Source of the DNA: SSC4 sp964642445
GTDB lineage: Bacteria > Chloroflexota > Anaerolineae > SSC4 > Amarolineaceae
Reading direction: 5' to 3'
NCBI GenBank assembly: GCA_964642445.1
Contig: CAZXQZ010000070.1
Location: 1-19,678 of the forward strand
DNA length: 19,678 nt
Part shown: positions 14,339 through 19,678 of the stretch, one piece after another
Position numbering within the stretch: the stretch's first letter is position 1
Layout of the letters: each line of letters begins with the position of its first letter
Notes under the pieces: generated by a model
The model's input: the letters and a program-made list of their open reading frames with translations, nothing else
Database searches by the model: none
Told to the model about the DNA's origin: nothing
Program-made: the position numbers and the translations under genes

Positions 14339-15553
14339 ATGCAAAGGACACAGGGTGATTCGACAGAGCAAATGAATGAAGACTTTGCGACTTTGCTGGC
14401 CAGGTATCTTGATGAGCCAGGCAGCCATCTACGGCCAGAACGTGGTGAACTGGTCTACGGGACAGTCGTGCAGGCGACGGACAAGGAAGTCCTGATCGAT
14501 ATCGGAGCCAAACGCGAAGGGATCGTGCCCGCCAGCGATCTTGCCAAGCTCGATGCAGCCGGGCGCGCGCGCCTGGTGGTCGGTGCCCAGGTGCCGGCCA
14601 TCGTAATCAATCCGCGCAGCGCCGACGGCGAGCTCATTTTGTCGGTCTATTTATCGCAGCAGGAAAATGATTGGGTCGAAGCACACCGGCTCATGGAAAG
14701 CGGTGAGATCGTCGAACTCGAAGTGGTTGGTTACAACAAGGGTGGTTTGACGATCATGTTTGGCAGCATTCGCGGGTTCATTCCGGCCTCGCACATTGGG
14801 GACGGGGGCTATCCTGAAGAACCGGGTGGGCGTCAACATCACCTGGCGGATTTGGTAGGCCGCACACTGCCGGTGAAGACCATCGAGGTCGATCGTAAGC
14901 GCCGCCGCCTGGTATTTTCACACCGGCAGGCCGAGCAGGAAATTCGGCTGCGACGCAAGACCCAACTGTTGGACACGCTGGCAGTTGGCCAGACGGTCAC
15001 CGGAATTGTAACGGCAATCAGGCCATTTGGCGCGTTTGTCGATTTGGGCGGGGCCGACGGTTTGATCCACGTCAGCGAACTGGATTGGCGGCCGGTCAGG
15101 CATCCCAGTGACGTGGTGCGCGTGGGTGATGAAGTGAGCACCATTGTGCTGCGGCTTGACGAGGACCGTCACCGCATTGCACTCAGTCGCCGGCGAGCGT
15201 TGCCCAATCCGTGGCAAGCCGCTGCCACCCGCTACCCACCCGGGACGGTGGCCCAGGCCCGAATTACGAAGGTGATGGACTTTGGCGCTTTTGCCGAGCT
15301 GGAACCTGGCATCGAGGGCTTGATTCACGTCTCGGAGCTGGCAGACCGGGCCGTCCGCCATCCGCGCGAAGCAGTTACGCCTGGACAGGAGGTCCTGGTG
15401 CAGGTGCTGCGCATCGAACCAGATCGCGAGCGTTTGGGCCTCAGCGTGCGGCGTGTACGCAGCGACTGGGTCGTCGGCGATCCCAAGGATGAAGACAATC
15501 AGCTCGATTTGATCGAGAATGAATACGATGACATCGAAAATACCAGCAGTTGA
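14339..15553 (+). CDS. rpsA: 30S ribosomal protein S1 family, four S1 domains
   Basis: The 404-residue protein has four S1 RNA-binding domains beginning near residues 35, 121, 216 and 301. The last two are most typical (RPFGAFVDLGGADGLIHVSEL and MDFGAFAELEPGIEGLIHVS). The first carries VLIDIGAKREGIVPASDL. Enterobacterial S1 has six domains; a four-domain form is usual in Firmicutes and Chloroflexota. The C-terminus is acidic. S1 binds mRNA and assists 30S initiation. The ATG at 14339 is used; ATG at 14372 is an alternative, and neither has a strong ribosome-binding site, as expected for a self-limited S1 message. rpsU follows within a few bases. Confidence 0.93.
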   Translation: MQRTQGDSTEQMNEDFATLLARYLDEPGSHLRPERGELVYGTVVQATDKEVLIDIGAKREGIVPASDLAKLDAAGRARLVVGAQVPAIVINPRSADGELILSVYLSQQENDWVEAHRLMESGEIVELEVVGYNKGGLTIMFGSIRGFIPASHIGDGGYPEEPGGRQHHLADLVGRTLPVKTIEVDRKRRRLVFSHRQAEQEIRLRRKTQLLDTLAVGQTVTGIVTAIRPFGAFVDLGGADGLIHVSELDWRPVRHPSDVVRVGDEVSTIVLRLDEDRHRIALSRRRALPNPWQAAATRYPPGTVAQARITKVMDFGAFAELEPGIEGLIHVSELADRAVRHPREAVTPGQEVLVQVLRIEPDRERLGLSVRRVRSDWVVGDPKDEDNQLDLIENEYDDIENTSS

Positions 15554-15559
15554 AAGGGG

Positions 15560-15775
15560 GTGATTCCCATTACGGTACAGCTTCGTCCCGGTGAGTCTCA
15601 AGACAGCCTGTTGAAGCGATTTCGTAAGGCCGTTGCCGAGGCACGTATCCTGCCCACGGTGCGCCAAAAACGCTGGTTTACACCAAAAAGTGAACTGCGG
15701 CGCATCAAAAAACAGAAGGCAATTCGCAAAGCCCGTCGCACCATGCGCAAGCGTGAGATGAAGATACAGCGCTAG
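15560..15775 (+). CDS. rpsU: 30S ribosomal protein bS21
   Basis: bS21 is a small, very basic protein of the 30S platform that helps mRNA binding near the anti-Shine-Dalgarno. The product reads VQLRPGESQDSLLKRFRKAV and ends in the arginine/lysine-rich helix RKARRTMRKREMKIQR. From the GTG at 15560 it has 71 residues. That GTG directly abuts the AAAGGGGG ribosome-binding motif, which is too close; an ATT at 15569, 8 bases after it, would give a start ITVQLRPGES that fits the family better. The start is therefore unsettled. It is co-transcribed with rpsA (6 bp gap from GTG). Confidence 0.93.
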   Translation: MIPITVQLRPGESQDSLLKRFRKAVAEARILPTVRQKRWFTPKSELRRIKKQKAIRKARRTMRKREMKIQR

Positions 15776-15856
15776 TGCTCTGTTAGGTTAGAATGTGTAC
15801 CGATCCTGCCGCTGTACGAGCGCAGGATGATGACAAAATCCAACCTAACAGAGCAC
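15775..15856. mobile_element. 82-bp MITE-like element, family B, at the rpsU stop codon
   Basis: Terminal inverted repeats of 18 bp (15775-15792 and 15839-15856) match at 17 positions, GTGCTCTGTTAGGTTAGA against GTGCTCTGTTAGGTTGGA. The centre contains a second hairpin, ATCCTGC/GCAGGAT. There is no coding capacity. The first base of the left repeat is also the last base of the rpsU TAG stop. No target duplication is evident. Its ends differ from those of the family at 7121 and 19552. It may also form the 3' end of the rpsA-rpsU transcript. Confidence 0.7.
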
Positions 15857-15951
15857 CAGGTACCGGCGCAGGGCTGTTGTGCGGTGGCATGCCGGCTGAA
15901 ACGCAGGCATTTCACCGAGCAGGCTCCCTACACCGGCACTGGGTGCCGCCA

Positions 15952-15989
15952 GGCTGCGGCGCATGAACGGCGGTTCATGCGCCGCAGCC
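15952..15989. repeat. 38-bp perfect palindrome upstream of infA
   Basis: Arms of 17 bp (15952-15968 and 15973-15989) pair perfectly around GGCG. A smaller perfect hairpin CGGCAC/GTGCCG (15934-15948) lies just before it. No T-tract follows, so intrinsic termination is unlikely. It lies 46 bases upstream of the infA start and would be part of the mRNA if infA is read from the S1 promoter. No other promoter for infA is obvious in the 15857-16035 spacer. Confidence 0.65.
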
Positions 15990-16035
15990 AATCCGATGTC
16001 AGCGGTCAGGATGACGGAGAGGAGTATCCCTAGGA

Positions 16036-16263
16036 ATGACCAAAGCCGAAGAAGAGAAGATCATCGTGGAAGGTACGATCACGGAAACGCTGCCCAATAC
16101 GATGTTTCGTGTGATGCTCGATAATAACCACGAAGTGCTTGCTTACCTGTCGGGCAAGATGCGCAAGTACTACATTCGTGTACTGCTTGGTGACCGCGTG
16201 CGCCTGGAGCTGTCACCTTACGACTTGACGCGTGGACGCATCATTTATCGTCATAAAAAGTGA
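16036..16263 (+). CDS. infA: Translation initiation factor IF-1
   Basis: The 75-residue protein is IF-1, a single OB-fold that occupies the 30S A site during initiation. It shows IIVEGTITETLPNTMFRVML, HEVLAYLSGKMRKYYIRVLLGD and a final RGRIIYRHKK, all family-typical. An AGGAG motif (16018-16024 region) is about 11 bases before the ATG. infA commonly lies in the spc ribosomal cluster next to rpmJ; here it follows rpsA-rpsU instead, so it may be a relocated or additional copy. An intrinsic terminator follows. Confidence 0.96.
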   Translation: MTKAEEEKIIVEGTITETLPNTMFRVMLDNNHEVLAYLSGKMRKYYIRVLLGDRVRLELSPYDLTRGRIIYRHKK

Positions 16264-16300
16264 TCTGTTCTATTTTCACCCCGTTAATTCTCCGACAACA

Positions 16301-16327
16301 AAAAACCTGTCCCATGGACAGGTTTTT
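16301..16327 (+). terminator. Intrinsic terminator of infA
   Basis: A 12-bp perfect stem including AAAAACCTGTCC/GGACAGGTTTTT (16301-16312, 16316-16327) with a CAT loop lies 38 bases after infA. The flanking A and T runs make it symmetrical, so it can also stop minus-strand transcripts leaving nrfA. Confidence 0.95.
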
Positions 16328-16347
16328 CGATGGTATCCCATTTCTCG

Positions 16348-16381
16348 CCTGGCGCTCAAGCCTGGCGCTCAAGCGCCAGGC
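16348..16381. repeat. Direct 13-bp duplication and 22-bp palindrome
   Basis: CCTGGCGCTCAAG occurs twice in tandem (16348-16360, 16361-16373), and the second copy forms a perfect palindrome with 10-bp arms and a CA loop at 16360-16381. A further CCGCT-AA-AGCGG hairpin follows near 16394-16405. This leads into the gap-spanning repeat array. Confidence 0.8.
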
Positions 16382-16414
16382 TGAAAGCGAAAGGCCGCTA
16401 AAGCGGGCTGCGGT

Positions 16415-16514
16415 NNNNNNNNNNNNNNNNNNNNNNNNNNNNNNNNNNNNNNNNNNNNNNNNNNNNNNNNNNNNNNNNNNNNNNNNNNNNNNNNNNNNNN
16501 NNNNNNNNNNNNNN
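16415..16514. other. Assembly gap (100 N)
   Basis: Exactly 100 undetermined bases, the standard placeholder for a scaffold gap of unknown length. The last 12 known bases before it (GCGGGCTGCGGT) match the start of the repeat unit after it, so the gap lies inside a tandem array. Confidence 0.98.
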
Positions 16515-16677
16515 CGGGCTGCGGTTTGTCGTTGCCACCCAGTCAGCTTCAGCTGACTTCAGCTATGAGCCTGGACCTTGAGGTCCAGGCGCCTGAAGCG
16601 GGCTGCGGTTTGTCGTTGCCACCCAGTCAGCTTCAGCTGACTTCAGCTATGAGCCTGGACCTTGAGGTCCAGGCGCC
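16515..16677. repeat. 84-bp tandem repeat with internal palindromes
   Basis: Two adjacent units start at 16515 and 16599. The second is identical for 79 bases to 16677 and then diverges. Each unit holds two perfect palindromes, AGTCAGCTTCAGCTGACT (16541-16558) and a 22-bp GCCTGGACCT-TG-AGGTCCAGGC type (16569-16590). A partial unit precedes the gap, so the true copy number is unknown. The last copy overlaps the 3' end of nrfA. Confidence 0.92.
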
Positions 16678-17960
16678 GACCCCGCCGCCTGGCGCGCTTT
16701 CAGCTCGGCCTGGCGGGCGTAGTCGATGGCATCGGCCAGGATGCGCAGCGCCTCCTCTGGATTGTGAAAGCCCATGCTGTTTTCGGCGGCAATGAAGTCC
16801 CAACGCAGCTGCGATTTCCGATGCAGCAGGCGCGCCTCGTCCAGCAGGACGGCATCGTAGGCCGGCAGCTGGGACGTGTCGGTCATGGCCTGGATCGCGC
16901 TGATCAAGGCTTCTTCGGTGCGGCTCATGGTCGTCGAGACCTGCATCTGGATGGCGCCCACGCGATCGATGACGTACTGCACGTCATGGTGGCAGGTGCC
17001 ACAGGCCTGTTCGGCGTATTTGAGCGGGCTGGCTACGAAGTGCGAGCTGTATTTGGTAGCACCATCACTCTGGTAGGGCATGTGGCAATCCACACAGCCA
17101 ACACCCGCCTTGAAATGGGTGCTGTCAGCGGTGAACACCTCGAACTCCGGGTGCTGCATCTTGATCATCGGCGCGCCCGAGATGGCGTGCGTCCAGTCGC
17201 TGAAGGGTTTGCCATCCACGAGCAGCGTATCGTAGTACTTCTCGATGTCTTCGATACGCGTGCCGTTGGTCCAGGGGAAGGTGAGATACTTGCCATCGCC
17301 CTTGAAGTAGTACTCCACGTGGCAGTTTGCACATACCACAGTGCGCATTTCCTGCCGGCTCAGGGCATCCGGGTCTTTGCCCTGGGCCGTTAGCGCCTCC
17401 CGCAGTGCCGGATTGGTGACGATCAGGTTCATTGTGCCTGGTTCGTGGCAGTTGGCGCAGCTGATCGGGTTGTTGACCATGGTCTTGAGCTCGCTGAACG
17501 GCATCGAATAGAACCGGGTCGGTGTCAGCTCCGCCCACAGGCGCGGATTGTCGGAGCTCTTGCACGACATACACGTGCCGGCGGTCGGGTTTCGACCGGT
17601 GGTCGTCACATCCTCGATGGCCCAGTAATGGCCGCGGTCTTCCTTATAGTCTTTGGAAAATGCATTGCCAGCAAACAGTGTTACCAGGCGCGGGTCGGTC
17701 TCCAACTTCTGGTACGGCTCCGAGCCGCCGAAAACCGTGCGCGCCATTTCCTGCGTGCGTAACCAGCTGTCGTACTGCCGCGGATAGTTGACGGCCCATT
17801 TTGTGGGGTCCGGCTCCATCGGCGCAATCGAGACCAGCGGTTCCGGGCCTCGTACCTGAACCGGCTGGTTGCTCAAAAAGGCAAACACGCCCAGCAGGAT
17901 GAGAGCCAGAACCACGACGACCCCGGTGAGAATCCATATAATCCGTTTTGAGTTTTGCAT
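16647..17960 (-). CDS. nrfA: Ammonia-forming cytochrome c nitrite reductase, catalytic subunit
   Basis: NrfA reduces nitrite to ammonium with six electrons on the outer face of the membrane. The 437-residue protein starts with a signal-anchor segment (about residues 8-29). It has five c-heme motifs: the catalytic CMSCK (130-134), whose lysine ligand is diagnostic of NrfA, and CANCH (168-172), CANCH (210-214), CVDCH (289-293) and CGTCH (320-324). VEYYF after the third heme and the QHPEFE segment hold the expected active-site tyrosine and histidine. It lies 38 bp downstream of nrfH in one operon. The last nine codons or so (APGPQGPGS) are encoded by the 84-bp repeat, so the repeat appears to have replaced the original 3' end. 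Confidence 0.97.
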   Translation of the reverse strand: MQNSKRIIWILTGVVVVLALILLGVFAFLSNQPVQVRGPEPLVSIAPMEPDPTKWAVNYPRQYDSWLRTQEMARTVFGGSEPYQKLETDPRLVTLFAGNAFSKDYKEDRGHYWAIEDVTTTGRNPTAGTCMSCKSSDNPRLWAELTPTRFYSMPFSELKTMVNNPISCANCHEPGTMNLIVTNPALREALTAQGKDPDALSRQEMRTVVCANCHVEYYFKGDGKYLTFPWTNGTRIEDIEKYYDTLLVDGKPFSDWTHAISGAPMIKMQHPEFEVFTADSTHFKAGVGCVDCHMPYQSDGATKYSSHFVASPLKYAEQACGTCHHDVQYVIDRVGAIQMQVSTTMSRTEEALISAIQAMTDTSQLPAYDAVLLDEARLLHRKSQLRWDFIAAENSMGFHNPEEALRILADAIDYARQAELKARQAAGSAPGPQGPGS

Positions 17961-17998
17961 GTCCGGTCGTTCGTCCTATGATGAGTAGTCTGCTGGTG

Positions 17999-18469
17999 CT
18001 AGGGCTGGGGCACCAGCTCGTACAAGGTGCGCCCGCGCGTACCGTGCGGCACGGTACGGTGGCAGTCGAAACAATCACGGCCCGCATCGGGCAGGCTGTC
18101 TCCCACCTGAGAAACCATCTCCCCATGGCAGCGGATACAGTTCTCCTGCACGATGGCCTGCGATGATTCTTTGGCACGGATGGCATCGGGAATGTGCCCG
18201 GTCGCAAACGCTGTGACGTGATTGAAACCAGAGCGAGCCTTGACCAGGTACTTCGGAACCAATGCGTGCGGCGTGTGGCAGTCATTGCAGGTAGCAGCGG
18301 TGCGATGCCCGCCATGATACCAGCCTTCGTAGACCGTTCCCATAACATGACAACTGTTGCATGCTTCGGGGTTGTCCGTCAGGTAGGAAGTGAAATTGGT
18401 CAGGCGCATTCCAACGACAAGAACAACCAGAAGCGCCACTGCACTGATGAGTAGAGCAACTTTGGTCAT
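17999..18469 (-). CDS. nrfH: Tetraheme quinol dehydrogenase NrfH
   Basis: NrfH is the membrane-anchored cytochrome of the NapC/NirT family that oxidises quinol and passes electrons to NrfA. The 156-residue protein has one N-terminal transmembrane helix (about residues 4-20) and four heme motifs: CNSCH (37-41) followed closely by Met43, as in NrfH where a nearby methionine ligates heme 1, then CNDCH (61-65), CIRCH (111-115) and CFDCH (133-137). The ATG at 18469 is preceded by AGAGGAA; the longer frame to 18541 lies in the leader. It is the first gene of nrfHA, with a candidate CRP/FNR-type promoter upstream. Confidence 0.96.
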   Translation of the reverse strand: MTKVALLISAVALLVVLVVGMRLTNFTSYLTDNPEACNSCHVMGTVYEGWYHGGHRTAATCNDCHTPHALVPKYLVKARSGFNHVTAFATGHIPDAIRAKESSQAIVQENCIRCHGEMVSQVGDSLPDAGRDCFDCHRTVPHGTRGRTLYELVPQP

Positions 18470-18562
18470 ATTCCTCTGTTGTTGTGGGGGGATTGATTGG
18501 GCGGCCGGCTGCCACGGGCACGGGCACTCTCGGCCGGCCAACCATGGTTGTATCTGACCGCA

Positions 18563-18605
18563 AGTCTACCGGAGACCCCGTCAAACCGCTATGATTTAGC
18601 TCATA
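18563..18605 (-). promoter_or_regulatory. Candidate CRP/FNR-type operator and -10 of nrfHA
   Basis: TATGA-N6-TCATA (18590-18605) is a palindrome with the TGA-N6-TCA core of CRP/FNR-family sites. On the minus strand a TAGACT -10 lies at 18563-18568. A start seven bases after it (18556) puts the operator centre at -41.5, the class II activator position, and there is no properly spaced -35. The start site is assumed, so the exact fit is suggestive. A GGCCGGC hairpin (18503-18539) lies in the leader. Confidence 0.5.
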
Positions 18606-18608
18606 AGC

Positions 18609-18640
18609 AAAAACCCGGCCAGCAGAAGGTGCTGGCCGGG
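18609..18640 (-). terminator. Minus-strand intrinsic terminator at the 5' edge of the COG1233 remnant
   Basis: An 11-bp perfect stem (18614-18624, 18630-18640; CCCGGCCAGCA/TGCTGGCCGGG) with a 5-base loop is followed on the minus strand by five T. It would stop leftward transcripts before the nrfHA promoter. No minus-strand gene lies to its right in the window; it abuts the first codon of the plus-strand gene at 18642. Confidence 0.85.
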
Positions 18641-18641
18641 T

Positions 18642-19538
18642 GTGGTTGGCAGTGGCCCAAACGGCCTGGCAGCGGCGATTCGGATGGCGCAGGCCGGGTG
18701 TTCGGTACTTGTGCTGGAGGGCAAAGATTCCATCGGCGGTGGACTGCGCTCGGCCGAGGTGACCTTGTCCGGTTTTGTCCACGACATCTATGCCGCCGTG
18801 CTCTCGATGGGTGACGCGTCGCCCTATCTGCGCACGCTGCCCCTGGCCGACATCCCACCGGCACGGGCGGTCCTGTGCGACGTAACCCCGCGGCAGCTCC
18901 TGTCGATCGCCGGCGATCGCCTGCCAGCCGGTTACCGGCGTCAATTGGCCCGTTTTCGTTACGGCCACGCCGCATTCAAGGTCGATTATGCCCTGGCGGG
19001 TCCGATGCCGTGGCGCAACCCGGACTGCCGCCGGGCCGGCACGCTCCACCTGGGGAGCACCCTGGCCGAAATGGCCGCCGCCGAGCGGGTCGTCTGGCAG
19101 GGCCGTCCGTCCGAGCAGCCGTACGTGCTTGCCGTGCAGGCCAGTGTGTTCGATACCACGCGTGCCCCGGCCGGCCAGCACACCCTGTGGACCTACTGCC
19201 ACGTCCTGCGCGGCTCGACCGTCGACATGACGGCACGCATCGATGCGCAGATCGAACGGTTCGCACCCGGTTTTCGCGACCTGGTCCTGGCGCGCAGCGT
19301 ACGCAGCGCCCCCGAGATGGAACTGTACAACCCAAATTACATTGGTGGTGACATCAACGGTGGTGTGCAGGACCTCCGCCAACAGTGGACGCGCCCGGTA
19401 GTGCGCTGGAACCCTTACACCACACCGGTCAAGGGGCTGTACATCTGCTCCTCCTCCACGCCACCGGGCGGCGGTGTGCACGGCATGTGCGGCTATCATG
19501 CGGCACAGGCGGCGTTGCGCGAGTTGGGTGGCGGTTGA
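18642..19538 (+). pseudogene. Internally deleted phytoene desaturase-like FAD oxidoreductase (COG1233)
   Basis: The frame reads GSGPNGLAAAIRMAQAGCSV and VLEGKDSIGGGLRSAE, the dinucleotide-binding start of COG1233 flavoproteins, and later ARFRYGHAAFKVDYAL, NPNYIGGDINGG and SSSTPPGGGVHGMCG, the typical FAD-binding C-terminal part. Only 298 residues are present, against roughly 480-540 in the family as I know it. The text jumps from LPLAD (about residue 70) to IPPARAVLCDVTPRQ, missing about 200 residues of the middle without a frameshift. The only possible start is GTG 18642, directly behind a terminator, so the first beta strand is also lost and no ribosome-binding site is seen. It is most likely a decaying gene; an assembly error is the main alternative. 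Confidence 0.8.
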
Positions 19539-19551
19539 TGCGCTAAGGCAT

Positions 19552-19619
19552 CGTAAAAGAATAACTTCCCGGTTTCCGCCCGGAATTCCCATGCCAAAAG
19601 CGGAAGTTATTCTTTTACG
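19552..19619. mobile_element. MITE-like element, family A copy 2
   Basis: Perfect 18-bp terminal inverted repeats (19552-19569 and 19602-19619; CGTAAAAGAATAACTTCC) flank a 32-base centre containing GGAATTC. The termini differ from the 7121-7275 copy by one base (A for C), and both have GGGCTCGTAAA at one end, here in opposite orientation. It lies 13 bp after the COG1233 remnant. The remaining 59 bases to the window end hold nothing I can identify. Confidence 0.78.
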
Positions 19620-19678
19620 AGCCCTAAGCCTAAATTTCGCACATTGACAAACGAATAGAGGGTAGTTTGGACAGATGT

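Noticed and set aside
14007..14375. Short cysteine-containing open frame in the S1 leader
   Set aside because: It starts inside the promoter region, has no ribosome-binding site and no recognisable family, and runs through the S1 start.
16515..16677. Possible CRISPR array at the tandem repeats
   Set aside because: Units are contiguous 84-bp copies with no variable spacers and no cas genes nearby.
17125..17574. Antisense and alternate-frame ORFs within nrfA
   Set aside because: The nrfA frame carries all five heme motifs; the others are shadows.

Overview
The window is about 20 kb of GC-rich bacterial chromosome carrying mostly conserved housekeeping genes, with a respiratory nrfHA pair and a decayed gene at the right end. 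A run of exactly 100 N at 16415-16514 marks a scaffold gap, so this comes from a draft or metagenome assembly. A thrS controlled by a T-box, spoVS next to rny and recA, four-domain S1 proteins and numerous intergenic palindromes fit Chloroflexota (Anaerolineae/Caldilineae-like). That placement is an inference from gene content and protein style, not a proven assignment.

Layout, left to right. 1-3326 (minus): thrS with its own promoter and a complete T-box leader, then infC-rpmI-rplT with a separate promoter; rplT runs off the left edge. infC appears to start at an ATA codon. 3384-3560 (minus): a tRNA-Val(GAC) unit with promoter and terminator. 3571-6210: glyA (minus) and holB (plus) diverge from back-to-back consensus-like promoters; ricT overlaps holB by ATGA. 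7116-7328: a MITE-like element and a 49-bp palindrome separate ricT from convergent spoVS. 7352-12780 (minus): rpoD-type sigma factor, recA, recX, rny and spoVS, with terminators after the sigma gene and between recA and recX. 12924-13838 (minus): a methyltransferase fused to a C-terminal zinc ribbon. 13931-13946: a perfect canonical parS site. 14016-16327 (plus): a strong promoter, a long structured leader, rpsA-like S1, rpsU, a second MITE-like element, a 38-bp palindrome, infA and its terminator. 16348-16677: palindromic and tandem repeats around the gap. 16647-18605 (minus): nrfHA (cytochrome c nitrite reductase and its quinol-oxidising partner) behind a candidate CRP/FNR-type operator. 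18642-19538 (plus): a COG1233 phytoene-desaturase-like flavoprotein gene that is shortened at its start and in its middle, followed by a second copy of the 7.1-kb MITE family.

Functionally, the left and middle parts supply translation (ThrRS, IF3, IF1, L35, L20, S1, S21, tRNA-Val), one-carbon metabolism (GlyA), replication and repair (HolB, RecA, RecX), transcription (sigma factor) and RNA decay (RNase Y, RicT). The right part adds nitrite ammonification. I see no defence system, prophage or CRISPR array. The less ordinary content lies between genes: the T-box, the ATA start of infC, the parS site, two MITE-like families, several long perfect palindromes and the candidate anaerobic nrf promoter.
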